Assembly: GCF_002135315.1 (NCBI RefSeq)
Contig: NZ_NEGA01000015.1
Span: forward strand, 26,441-90,440
Length of the DNA: 64,000 nt
Source of the DNA: Acinetobacter sp. ANC 3903
Lineage (GTDB): Bacteria > Pseudomonadota > Gammaproteobacteria > Pseudomonadales > Moraxellaceae
Reading direction: 5' to 3'
In this document: positions 46,920 through 55,614 of the stretch, piece by piece
Numbering within the stretch: position 1 is the first letter of the stretch
How the letters are laid out: every line of letters begins with the position of its first letter
Notes under the pieces: model-generated
Databases searched by the model: none
Told to the model about the DNA's origin: nothing
Seen by the model: only the letters and a program-made list of their open reading frames with translations
Made by a program: the position numbers and the translations under genes

Positions 46920-47054
46920 TCATGAATCAAATACCTGGCAAAATTTATGATTATTTTGGCAGTACAAACAGCTTAGAATCTTAAAAAATAATTCATGAAA
47001 AATATCTAAGCTCCTTTTTTATCTCCTTACCTATTACTGTAAAAGATGAATCTG

Positions 47055-49535
47055 CTATTGATTCATCTCGCGTAAGCTTTGTAGTGGCGGAATATCACAC
47101 AGATAACTCAAACGATAGCGTCCAATCAGGGCACACAGTAGCGTCATGAGTATCGGTAAAATAATCCAGATTTGCCAATGGGCCTGAATGATCAGATTCA
47201 TTTTATAACTGGCAATGGCACTGATCACTTCTGCAAACAGGCAGGATACAATTCCTGCCATCAATCCCATAAAGCCAATTTCCAAGGTCATCATCTGCTT
47301 GAGCTTTTGTTTGGAACTGCCAAATGATCGCAGCAAAGCCACTTCACGTTTACGTTCATCCATCAACAGGTTTAAGCAGGCAATTAAAACCAGGATCCCG
47401 GAAACACTGACCAACAGTGCCAGAATGCTGACAATTTGTACCAGCACATTCACCAAACGTTTGACCTCATCCAGAATCAGGCTGACATCAATAAAAACGG
47501 TGTTGGAAAATTGCTGAATCAGCCACACCATCTGGCTTTTATCCCGTTCTGGCACGTAAAAACTGCCTAAATAGCTGCCGGCATTTTCATCCATGGTTTT
47601 AGGGGCAAAAATAAAGAAAAAATTCGGACTAAAACTTTCCCATTCCACACTGCGCAGGTTCACCACTTTGGCTTGAATCTGGCCTTCAGGCAGACTAAAA
47701 GTGAGCCGGTCTCCGATTTTGATGCCCAGCTCTGCTGCGGTTTTAGCTTCAACCGATACCTCGCCGGCATGCTTGAGTACTGCTGTACCTTGCACAATTT
47801 TATTGTCTTCTGGATATTCTGTGGTCTGGGTTAAATTCAGTTCACGGCGTAATGAGTTATTACTTTTAACCAGTTCTGCTGCAAAGGGCTGATCATTTTT
47901 GGCCACCAGGCGACCGCGAATATTGGGATATAAAGGCGTACTTGGCCAGCCGTGCTGCTTGATCTGTACCTTAAAGGCAGGCATATCAAAGGGTGGCAGG
48001 CCATAAACAAACTGGTTGGGAGTGCCTTCAGGCAATTGTTGCTGCCAGCGCTCCAGCAAGTCTGTTCTTAACACGGTCAACACCGTCATCAGACTCAGGC
48101 CGAGTGCCAAGGCAGTAATTTGAAAAGCCGTTTGATACGGCACCCGCACATAGGCCGAAATTGCTCCTTTCAGGCCTTTGATGAATTTTAAACAACCCCA
48201 GATCAATAAATAGAGCAGCGTACACAGCAGTACAATCGCCCCCATCACCCAGGCGGTCAGCACGATATTTTCTGTCAGCACGATACTGAATAGCGCCAGG
48301 CTGGCTGTGCCCATCAATAACATCCAGAGCATCGACTGCACGGATTTTTCCTGCTGGCGTATCACACGAATTGGTGGGGTATTGAGTAATTGCCATAAAC
48401 TGGGCACAATAAATCCCAGTAACACCACGGCACTGGTCAGCATGGCCACTGGTAATGGCCCCAGCAGCATCGCCCATACAGAAAATTGCATTTGCAAATT
48501 GGGAATCAGTTGCAGCATCAGTTGCAACAAACCATAGCCTAGCGCCACCCCAGCCAGACTGCCAATCAGCATCGCGACCAACAGCACCACAGCCAGTAAG
48601 GCCAGATAGGCATTGAGAATCTGCCCTCGTGTCGCACCGATACAGCGCATCAATGCAATATTGTCCTGATTTTGTTGCACATAGCGCTGGCTGGTTAAGG
48701 CAATGGCAATCCCGCACAGTAAAATGGTCAGAATGTTGCTCAGTTGCAGGAAAGTATCCAGATTGGCAATCGGCTTCATTAATCGGGTATTGCTTTCGCT
48801 GGCATTGCGTAATCTTAGGCTATTTTGCTCATCCAGCATTTGCGCATCTTGCGCTGTTTTCGGCAATGTGACGTGCTGCTGTTGCTTAAAATTCTGTTCA
48901 AACTGCTTAGTTTGCTGTGCCTCTCCCGCCATTAATAAACGATATTCGGCACGACTGCCGACCTGAATGGCATTGGTTTTCGCCACATCAACCTGAGAAA
49001 TCATTACCGTCGGTGAAAACCCGGAAAAGCCCAGCTCCTGATTGGAATCATGTTCAATTTTTGCGGTGATCTTAAACTGACCATCCGCGATATTGACCCT
49101 ATCCCCCACTTTTACATGCAATAAATCCATGGCACGTGGACTCATCCAGACCTCACCAGACTGGATGGTTTTGGCCATTGGCAACACCCGAAGTTCCCCG
49201 CGCAAGGGAAATGCCTGGTCGATGGCTTTGACATTAACCATCACAAACTGGTCACGGGTATGTGCCATTGAACTGAATGCAGTGACTTGGGATTGTCGTA
49301 GTTTTAATTGTTCGGCCTGATCATGCCACTTTTTTTCCAGCGGCTGATTGTCTGTAAGCACCAGATCCGCTGCCAGCATTTCTGCGGCCTGTAAGGCCAC
49401 GGCATTTTGAATTTGCTCATTGCTAAATTTCAGCGCCGTGGTTGCACTAATCGCCAGTGTCAAAGCAATGATCAACAGATAAATACCGGTGCTTTTAAAG
49501 CTTTGGCTCAGCAAGGGCCGAAACAGTGGATTCAT
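47055..49535 (-). CDS. ABC transporter permease, FtsX-like (YbbP type)
   Basis: Large permease of 826 residues with about ten membrane helices and two FtsX-like domains, each preceded by a long periplasmic region (about 45-260 and 490-690). The last block LVSVSGILVLIACLNLLMDE followed by RKREVALLRSFGSSKQKLKQ is the family coupling segment. The start ATG 49535 is chosen because the ATPase stop is at 49537, giving tight coupling; a longer frame to 49562 overlaps it. With the ATPase it forms the YbbA/YbbP-like pair found next to tesA in E. coli. Substrate unknown, possibly lipid-linked. Confidence 0.9.
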   Translation of the reverse strand: MNPLFRPLLSQSFKSTGIYLLIIALTLAISATTALKFSNEQIQNAVALQAAEMLAADLVLTDNQPLEKKWHDQAEQLKLRQSQVTAFSSMAHTRDQFVMVNVKAIDQAFPLRGELRVLPMAKTIQSGEVWMSPRAMDLLHVKVGDRVNIADGQFKITAKIEHDSNQELGFSGFSPTVMISQVDVAKTNAIQVGSRAEYRLLMAGEAQQTKQFEQNFKQQQHVTLPKTAQDAQMLDEQNSLRLRNASESNTRLMKPIANLDTFLQLSNILTILLCGIAIALTSQRYVQQNQDNIALMRCIGATRGQILNAYLALLAVVLLVAMLIGSLAGVALGYGLLQLMLQLIPNLQMQFSVWAMLLGPLPVAMLTSAVVLLGFIVPSLWQLLNTPPIRVIRQQEKSVQSMLWMLLMGTASLALFSIVLTENIVLTAWVMGAIVLLCTLLYLLIWGCLKFIKGLKGAISAYVRVPYQTAFQITALALGLSLMTVLTVLRTDLLERWQQQLPEGTPNQFVYGLPPFDMPAFKVQIKQHGWPSTPLYPNIRGRLVAKNDQPFAAELVKSNNSLRRELNLTQTTEYPEDNKIVQGTAVLKHAGEVSVEAKTAAELGIKIGDRLTFSLPEGQIQAKVVNLRSVEWESFSPNFFFIFAPKTMDENAGSYLGSFYVPERDKSQMVWLIQQFSNTVFIDVSLILDEVKRLVNVLVQIVSILALLVSVSGILVLIACLNLLMDERKREVALLRSFGSSKQKLKQMMTLEIGFMGLMAGIVSCLFAEVISAIASYKMNLIIQAHWQIWIILPILMTLLCALIGRYRLSYLCDIPPLQSLREMNQ

Positions 49536-49536
49536 T

Positions 49537-50265
49537 TCAGCCCGCTCCCGAAGCATGTTCAATCAAATGACCATCACGCAATTCAAAATGCCGTTGGCAT
49601 TGCTGGGCCAAAGTTGAATCATGGGTCACGAGTACCAGGGTGGTGCCAAACTCACGATTCAGCTGAAACAGCAGTTGTTCAATTTCCTTGGCAGTTTGTG
49701 TATCCAGATTACCGGTAGGCTCATCGGCAAAAATAATTTGTGGATCACTAATTAAGGCACGTGCAATAGCCACCCGTTGTTGTTCACCGCCAGAAAGCAC
49801 TTTAGGGGTTTGCATGGCCTGACGTTCTAAACCCACTTTCTTCAGCAAGGCCAAGGCCTTTTTTTCAGCAGCAGCAAAGTTAAAACTCTGCTGTAAACGT
49901 AGCGGTAACATCACATTTTCAAGCGCTGTTAAATGCGCTAACAGCTGAAAGGATTGAAACACAAAACCGATATGTTTTAAGCGTACCAGTGCACGCTGTT
50001 CTTCATTCAATTCGCTAATTGATTGCCCGCAAACCTTCAATTTTCCTGAGCTGGCCTGATCCAAGGTCGCCAGAATACCCAGCAAAGTCGATTTGCCGGA
50101 ACCCGAACGCCCGGTAATCGCTACCTGTTCGCCGCTATGAATATCAAAAGTCAGATTTTCAAAAATGCTCAGCTCTTTTTGTGCAAATTTTATCTTTTGG
50201 CTAAGCTGCTGTGCAGAGATAATCACTTGTGGCATGATGGAATAGTCGCTATTAACTTGGGTCAT
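49537..50265 (-). CDS. ABC transporter ATPase (YbbA/LolD type)
   Basis: 242-residue cytoplasmic ATPase. Walker [22 protein letters not shown]-loop [20 protein letters not shown], signature [17 protein letters not shown] and Walker [20 protein letters not shown] are intact. It belongs to the LolD/MacB/YbbA group. It pairs with the permease immediately downstream and is divergent from tesA, only 11 bp apart, so the two promoters overlap the coding ends. Confidence 0.95.
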   Translation of the reverse strand: MTQVNSDYSIMPQVIISAQQLSQKIKFAQKELSIFENLTFDIHSGEQVAITGRSGSGKSTLLGILATLDQASSGKLKVCGQSISELNEEQRALVRLKHIGFVFQSFQLLAHLTALENVMLPLRLQQSFNFAAAEKKALALLKKVGLERQAMQTPKVLSGGEQQRVAIARALISDPQIIFADEPTGNLDTQTAKEIEQLLFQLNREFGTTLVLVTHDSTLAQQCQRHFELRDGHLIEHASGAG

Positions 50266-50276
50266 AAAATCCCTAT

Positions 50277-50906
50277 ATGCAAAATCGCAATCTTAAAACT
50301 TTTGTATTTGCTTGCTTGGCCATGCTCGGTCTGGGTGTTACTCCAATCATAGCGTCTGCTAAAACCATTATGATTGTAGGCGACAGTATTAGTGCGGGTT
50401 ATGGCATAAAGGCACAGCAAGGCTGGGTATCATTATTACAGAAACGTCTAGACCAACAGTATCCGAAACAGCATAAAGTGGTCAATGCCAGTGTCAGCGG
50501 GGAAACCACCAGTGGTGCTGTGGCACGCTTACCCAAATTACTGCAAACCTATAAACCGCATATTGTGGTGATTGAAGTCGGTGGTAATGATGGTTTGCGC
50601 GGTCAGCCACCGCTATTGATTCAAAAAAATCTGGCCACTTTAGTGCAGCACAGTCTCAAAGCAAATGCCAAGGTGATTGTTTTAGGTATGAAAATTCCGC
50701 CCAATTACGGTACAGCCTATAGCAAGGCTTTTGAAAAAAATTATAAAATTGTCAGTCAGCAGCATCATGTACCATTGCTGCCGTTCTTTTTGGAAGGCGT
50801 TGCCGGCAAGAAAAGCCTGATGCAAGCAGATCTGGTGCATCCTACTGCTCAAGCGCAAAGCATCTTATTGAACAATGTATATCCCTATATAAAAGGCGCT
50901 TTATAA
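50277..50906 (+). CDS. tesA: Arylesterase/acyl-CoA thioesterase I, TesA type
   Basis: A 209-residue GDSL-family (SGNH) hydrolase with a signal peptide (LKTFVFACLAMLGLGVTPII, cleavage near ASA-KT). The catalytic Ser is in MIVGDSISAGYG, the Gly/Asn oxyanion residues in VVIEVGGNDGLRG, and Asp/His in QADLVHPTAQ. Periplasmic lysophospholipase, esterase and thioesterase activities are known for TesA. Divergent from the YbbA/YbbP-type exporter genes, as in E. coli. The stop lies inside the terminator hairpin. Confidence 0.94.
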   Translation: MQNRNLKTFVFACLAMLGLGVTPIIASAKTIMIVGDSISAGYGIKAQQGWVSLLQKRLDQQYPKQHKVVNASVSGETTSGAVARLPKLLQTYKPHIVVIEVGGNDGLRGQPPLLIQKNLATLVQHSLKANAKVIVLGMKIPPNYGTAYSKAFEKNYKIVSQQHHVPLLPFFLEGVAGKKSLMQADLVHPTAQAQSILLNNVYPYIKGAL

Positions 50907-50918
50907 AGCGCCTTTTTT
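50891..50918. terminator. Terminator overlapping the tesA stop codon
   Basis: AAAAGGCGCTT/AAAGCGCCTTTT hairpin with a 3-base loop and T6; the tesA stop is inside the loop region. It can also serve the convergent carbonic anhydrase gene. Confidence 0.85.
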
Positions 50919-50940
50919 GAACTTGAAAATATCTGCTCTT

Positions 50941-51555
50941 TTAAAAATCGAAGAAAGTCACTTCACCGGTTTCAAGCGAGTATTCTGCCCCAACTACTTT
51001 TAACTTGCCTTTGGCAATCAGGTTTTCCAGTACGGCAGAACCATGACGCAGCTGATTTACAGATGCAAAAACGTTAGAACGTACCGCATGTTTAGACAGT
51101 TTATCCAAATCATCTTTCAGTTCGGTTTGCATTAAAATTTCCACTGAAGGACGGACACGGTTCACAATTGACATCAAGTTTGCAGATGGTGGAGCCGTTG
51201 GATTAGTTAATGCTTCAATGGTGGAATGGATCGCGCCACAGTGTGTATGCCCCAATACAATCACCACTGGACAGCTAAAGCTTTCTGCTGCAAATTCCAC
51301 GCTACCCACTTGTGATGGCGCAACAATATTACCTGCAACACGAATGACAAACAGATCACCCAAGCCTTGATCAAACACCATTTCGGCAGGTACACGCGAG
51401 TCTGAACAGCCTAAAACAATTGCAAACGGCTCTTGGTTATCTGCCATTTCAGCACGTTGCTGGTGAGTCATAAGTGTAGAGTGCGTCGTTTCACCATTTA
51501 CAAAACGCTGGTTCCCTTTTTTTAAACGATCTAAAGCTTCTTCTGCTGTTAGCAT
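50941..51555 (-). CDS. Beta-class carbonic anhydrase
   Basis: 204-residue zinc enzyme that interconverts CO2 and bicarbonate. Zinc ligands are seen in LGCSDSRVPAEMV (Cys, and the Asp-Arg dyad) and VIVLGHTHCGAIHS (His, Cys). The start ATG 51555 (MLTAEEALDRLKKGNQRF) is preferred over 51597 because GGAAG lies six bases upstream and the longer N terminus (CCNLKHWKTS) does not look like the family. It could be the can gene; the class is sure, the orthologue is not. Confidence 0.93.
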   Translation of the reverse strand: MLTAEEALDRLKKGNQRFVNGETTHSTLMTHQQRAEMADNQEPFAIVLGCSDSRVPAEMVFDQGLGDLFVIRVAGNIVAPSQVGSVEFAAESFSCPVVIVLGHTHCGAIHSTIEALTNPTAPPSANLMSIVNRVRPSVEILMQTELKDDLDKLSKHAVRSNVFASVNQLRHGSAVLENLIAKGKLKVVGAEYSLETGEVTFFDF

Positions 51556-51857
51556 GCTGGTCTTCCAATGTTTTAAGTTGCAACATTTTAATGCCATAAA
51601 AACTGAAAGTCACTTGCAAAAAGAATAGCTGTTTAATTTATATCTAAGGTTACAAAATATTTTATTTGCCCTAAAAATAATACTTAGCTCACAGTTTTTC
51701 AGCTCACAGCTACTTACTTCAAGAAACAATTCAGTGACATTTATTCAATAATATTTACAATAAACAACAGACATTTTAAAAAAATTAAATGCTGTCTAAA
51801 ATTAGATATTTTTTTCCTAAAAATATCATCGTCATGAGTCTTCAAGGATGATCGTCA

Positions 51858-52886
51858 ATGACACAGTCTGGTTCAAATTTTGCTCAATTTGTACGCAAGC
51901 TCTGTTTTATTACAGCCTGTTGTTTTAGCAGTATTACTCTGGCGCAAAGCAATAAACCCAATACTGAACAAATAAATTTGCAAAACTATCTGCTTCAGCA
52001 ACGCAATGCAGCAGGTTTAAAGGCTAAAACCATTCAAGTGGGCGAGATTAGCTGGGCATATAATGAGGGCGGCTCAAAGCAGAAACCCACTATTCTGCTC
52101 ATTCATGGCTTAGCCGGAAATCGCGATAACTGGAATCGTGTGGCCCATTTTTTAACACCCTACTATCATGTAGTGATTCCCGACTTACCCAACAATGGTG
52201 AAACCAAAACTCCGCAAGATTTTGATGATTCTGTACCCAATGTGACAGAGAGCTTGCGCCGTTTTGTCGAAGCCATCGATGTAGAAGATAAACTGAATGT
52301 TGCAGGACATTCTGTGGGAGGATCGATTGCTACCGTCTATGCATCACAATATCCGTTTGATACGCAAAGTTTATTTTTGCTGAATAGTGCAGGTATTTAT
52401 ACCAAGGCCAATACCCGTTATTCCAAAGACCCTGTCAACCTTAAACAGCTGATTGTGTCTAAACCGGGTGACTTGGAACAGGTAATGCATCGGGTCATGC
52501 AAAATCCGCCCACCCTGCCCAAGGCCTTAAGGTCAGCACAAGAAAAATATCTGATTACTCAGGCAGCAAATAACTGCAAACTGATTGATCAACTGGTGAC
52601 CCTGAACCGTATTTATACGCCAGAATCCTTTGCCCGACTGACACGAACAATTGAAGCACCGACACTGATTCTTTGGGGAAAGCAGGATAAAATCATTAAT
52701 GTTGAAGTGGCAAATGAATTAAAATCGTTATTGAAACATGCTGAGGCTCCTGTCATTCTCAACAATGTAGGACACATGCCCATTTTGGAAGCAGAGCAGG
52801 AAGTAGCAGCATATTATTTACCCTTTCTTGCCAAAACCCAAAAAATGAAAAATCCGCTTGCGGATAAACTTATTCCACTCAATTAA
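51858..52886 (+). CDS. Secreted alpha/beta hydrolase, lipase-like
   Basis: 342 residues with a signal peptide (LCFITACCFSSITLAQSNK, cleavage after LAQ). Oxyanion region LLIHGLAGNRDNWNRV, nucleophile NVAGHSVGGSIATV, Asp in LWGKQDKIIN and His in NVGHMPILEAE complete the triad. Likely a periplasmic or outer-face esterase or lipase; substrate unknown. The start ATG 51858 follows AAGGATG. The next gene starts 16 bp after its stop, so they are probably cotranscribed. Confidence 0.88.
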   Translation: MTQSGSNFAQFVRKLCFITACCFSSITLAQSNKPNTEQINLQNYLLQQRNAAGLKAKTIQVGEISWAYNEGGSKQKPTILLIHGLAGNRDNWNRVAHFLTPYYHVVIPDLPNNGETKTPQDFDDSVPNVTESLRRFVEAIDVEDKLNVAGHSVGGSIATVYASQYPFDTQSLFLLNSAGIYTKANTRYSKDPVNLKQLIVSKPGDLEQVMHRVMQNPPTLPKALRSAQEKYLITQAANNCKLIDQLVTLNRIYTPESFARLTRTIEAPTLILWGKQDKIINVEVANELKSLLKHAEAPVILNNVGHMPILEAEQEVAAYYLPFLAKTQKMKNPLADKLIPLN

Positions 52887-52902
52887 TTTTTTTCGAGACA
52901 GT

Positions 52903-53910
52903 ATGCAGAAACATCCAATGATTGAGCAGTTAATTGAAGCTCATCTTGAATTTTTAGAACAAGAGTTTTCACATACTGCGACTATTGAAACTGAATTTCT
53001 AAATTTCTATCAATGGTTTAGGAAACAGACGCTGCAACAGCTCTGGTCATTTGAGCAGATTAATGCGCTGTTACAAAAACAGATTCTGGATACGCCTGCC
53101 AGCCATTTTCTGATTGAACAGATCACTGAACATGTGCGCTTTGCCCTGGTTCATCCGCTCAATGACAGCACTAAAATAGCGGATGTTATTCCTGTTTTAA
53201 CCATCGACAAGATTGCTCAATATGTGGCAAGCAAAAGTGCTCACCGTCAGCGTTTAATTAAAACCGTGGTGAATAATCCTGCCTTTTCTGCCATGATTAC
53301 CCAGCTGATCCAGCATTCCATTCAAGACTATGTAGATAATTCAGTCATGGCAAAACGGGTGCCTGGTGTATCCCGTTTTATGAAAATGGGCAAATCTGTT
53401 TTAGAAACCGTTACCGATTCAAATCTGGATGAAACGGTTGCCCATTATCTGCAGAAGAACATTTTAAAACTGAGCCAAATGAGTGAGCATGTTTTAAATC
53501 AGCATTTTGATGATGAAAAGCTCTATCATTTTCAGGCCAATCTTTGGCATAAAATTAAAGATATGCCTTTAAATGTTTTAAAGAATTATATTGAAGTTCA
53601 GGACCTGTCCAATACGGTAAGTCTGGGCCATGAAATTTGGGATCATATCCGTCAGACTGACTATTTAAAACAGCAAGTTCATGATGGTGTCTATGCCTGG
53701 TACATCCGTAATCAGGAACGTCCGTTTGATTTGTTATTACGTGACCTGAATATTGATGAAGCCTTGATTCAACATCAATTGCAGCAATTGTTAGCGCCAA
53801 TTGTACAAAAATTAATTTCCTCTGAATATTTACGCAGCCGTGCCAGAGCATATCTAGAGAAATTTTATTATGCTGAAACAGCACAGAATATTTTAAAGAT
53901 TGAGCCTTAA
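52903..53910 (+). CDS. Helical protein of unknown function, paired with a lipase-like gene
   Basis: 335 residues from ATG 52903 (MQKHPMIEQLIEAHLEFLEQ). Almost all helical, no clear membrane segment, no signal peptide, no Cys. Repeated patterns such as FLIEQITEHVRFALVHPLND and IAQYVASKSAHRQRLIKTVV suggest a helical bundle. It is not a lipase-specific foldase: no N-terminal anchor and no foldase motif is seen. Its tight position after the hydrolase suggests a functional link, but only by context. A terminator follows. Confidence 0.75.
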   Translation: MQKHPMIEQLIEAHLEFLEQEFSHTATIETEFLNFYQWFRKQTLQQLWSFEQINALLQKQILDTPASHFLIEQITEHVRFALVHPLNDSTKIADVIPVLTIDKIAQYVASKSAHRQRLIKTVVNNPAFSAMITQLIQHSIQDYVDNSVMAKRVPGVSRFMKMGKSVLETVTDSNLDETVAHYLQKNILKLSQMSEHVLNQHFDDEKLYHFQANLWHKIKDMPLNVLKNYIEVQDLSNTVSLGHEIWDHIRQTDYLKQQVHDGVYAWYIRNQERPFDLLLRDLNIDEALIQHQLQQLLAPIVQKLISSEYLRSRARAYLEKFYYAETAQNILKIEP

Positions 53911-53921
53911 ATCCCTGCAAT

Positions 53922-53949
53922 AAAAAAGCCGCATTCAGCGGCTTTTTTT
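53922..53949 (+). terminator. Terminator after the hydrolase pair
   Basis: AAGCCGC/GCGGCTT hairpin with A6 and T7 tracts; also suited to the convergent nfuA gene. Confidence 0.9.
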
Positions 53950-53962
53950 ACCTGAACGGGTC

Positions 53963-54604
53963 TTATTTAAAATAAGCGCCTTCAGTGTTGCTGTGGTCAG
54001 TTTGGTCAACCACACGTGCCAATTCAGGAACATGCTGTTTTAAGGTGGTTTCCACACCTTGTTTTAAAGTCAGATCAATCGATGAACAGCCTTGGCAGCC
54101 GCCACCAAACTTAAGCACCGCAGTTAAACCGTGTTCTTCATCTTCTACTACTTCGACCAGCGCACAGTTACCACCATGGCCTGCAAGTCCCGGGTTAATT
54201 TCAGACTGAAGCACATAGGTAATACGCTCTTCGACTGATGCATCTGGCCCCACGCGTGGCACTTTAGAATTTGGTGCACGGAAAGTTAATTGACCGCCAA
54301 AACGGTCTTTATTGTAGTCAATCACCGCATCTAATAAATATGGAATAGACGGTGTATCAATAAATGCAGGAAAATCCGGGTAGTCCTGTTTATAGTCAGT
54401 TGGGACAACCTCTTCAGGTGCACTATATGCCATACAACATTCAGCACGTGGCGTACCAGGATTTTCCACAAACACACGCACCCCAATGCCTGGCGTGTTT
54501 TGCTTTTCTAACAAATCCTTTAAATACTCTTGAGCAGTTGGAGTAATCAATAAGTTTGGAATCTCTTCTGCAACTGCAGTGCTGGTGTTCTCAGTCGACA
54601 TCAC
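53963..54604 (-). CDS. nfuA: Fe-S biogenesis protein NfuA
   Basis: 213-residue [4Fe-4S] carrier that repairs or delivers clusters under oxidative or iron stress. N-terminal degenerate A-type domain (LLITPTAQEYLKDLLEKQNT, about residues 18-37) and the C-terminal Nfu domain with the cluster-binding FGGGCQGCSSIDLTLKQGVE (CxxC). Adjacent Met-Met start at 54604. Divergent from a rhomboid gene. Confidence 0.95.
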   Translation of the reverse strand: MMSTENTSTAVAEEIPNLLITPTAQEYLKDLLEKQNTPGIGVRVFVENPGTPRAECCMAYSAPEEVVPTDYKQDYPDFPAFIDTPSIPYLLDAVIDYNKDRFGGQLTFRAPNSKVPRVGPDASVEERITYVLQSEINPGLAGHGGNCALVEVVEDEEHGLTAVLKFGGGCQGCSSIDLTLKQGVETTLKQHVPELARVVDQTDHSNTEGAYFK

Positions 54605-54759
54605 AATATTTCCTCAAGCTGAAGTTGCCATTTTAACTGAAGATGTGGGGTAATTTCAGAAATTCAACTAAAATTGTCGGATTTATTGTGAAAGTTCCAC
54701 TTAAGCTGCCATTTAATGGCATTATGAGTGATAAATTTTGAAATGTAGAACTTGCTTTT

Positions 54760-55377
54760 ATGTTGGATTTACCTTTTAACCACACCGTTACCCTGATTCT
54801 TATTACCGTTATTATCTCGCTGATTGCCTTTTCAAACCAGAATGTTATGAACCGGTTAATTTTCTGGCCTCCTGCCATGCAGCGTGGACAATATGATCGT
54901 TTTATTACCCATGGTTTTGTGCATGCAGACGGGGCTCACCTGTTATTCAACATGATTACCCTGTTCTTTTTTGGCAGCGTGATTGAAAGTTTTTATCGGC
55001 AATATATGTACGATTTAGGCTTTGTGCTGTTTTATTTGGGCGGGTTGATTGCAGCGATTATTCCAAGTTACTTAAAACATAAAAATGATCATCGCTGGGC
55101 AAGTTTGGGGGCTTCTGGTGCAGTATCTGCAGTACTGTTTGCTTATATTTTGTTTGAACCGTGGAAATTGATCTTTGTGTTTTTTATTCCTGTACCAGCC
55201 ATTATTTTTGCTGTGCTTTATGTGGCTTATAGCATCTGGTCAGGCAAACGCGGCAACTCCAACATCAACCATAGTGCACATTTATGGGGCGCGGCTTATG
55301 GGGTAATCATGACGATTATTATTGAACCTCGTGTTATTCCGCACTTTTTGAATAAGTTGATGCAATTGCCTTTCTAA
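54760..55377 (+). CDS. Rhomboid-family protease
   Basis: A 205-residue membrane protein of the small bacterial rhomboid type. Catalytic Ser in SLGASGAVSAVLFAYILF, His in NHSAHLWGAAYG, HxxxN in HADGAHLLFNMITLFFFG. Six membrane segments, no extra domain. ATG 54760 directly precedes MLDLPFNHTV. Different in length and loop from the 45840 rhomboid, so probably a distinct subgroup. Terminator at 55471. Confidence 0.92.
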   Translation: MLDLPFNHTVTLILITVIISLIAFSNQNVMNRLIFWPPAMQRGQYDRFITHGFVHADGAHLLFNMITLFFFGSVIESFYRQYMYDLGFVLFYLGGLIAAIIPSYLKHKNDHRWASLGASGAVSAVLFAYILFEPWKLIFVFFIPVPAIIFAVLYVAYSIWSGKRGNSNINHSAHLWGAAYGVIMTIIIEPRVIPHFLNKLMQLPF

Positions 55378-55470
55378 GAATATTGTGGATGATGGCATAA
55401 CCCTGCATTTATGCTTAAAAAAATTTGCAGCCTTTGCCCAATACAGCGCACTGTTGATGTTTCAAATGTT

Positions 55471-55492
55471 AAGGAGCAGCATGCTCCTTTTT
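55471..55492 (+). terminator. Terminator of the rhomboid gene
   Basis: AAGGAGCA/TGCTCCTT perfect arms with a GCA loop, then T residues. Confidence 0.8.
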
Positions 55493-55614
55493 CATTCTCT
55501 ATCTCTAAATGAATATTTACATAATTTTGTCATTAAATGCCAACCCGCAATTCATTTTGGCATAGATAATGTAGACATCTGTATATAAATGCGCAAGAAA
55601 AAGAGATCTTTTGC

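Noticed and set aside
48028..48717. 229-codon minus-strand frame inside the YbbP-type permease gene
   Set aside because: Same strand, different frame; composition is unlike a natural protein and the permease frame is continuous through it.
52903..53910. Lipase-specific foldase
   Set aside because: It lacks the N-terminal membrane anchor and the foldase motif.
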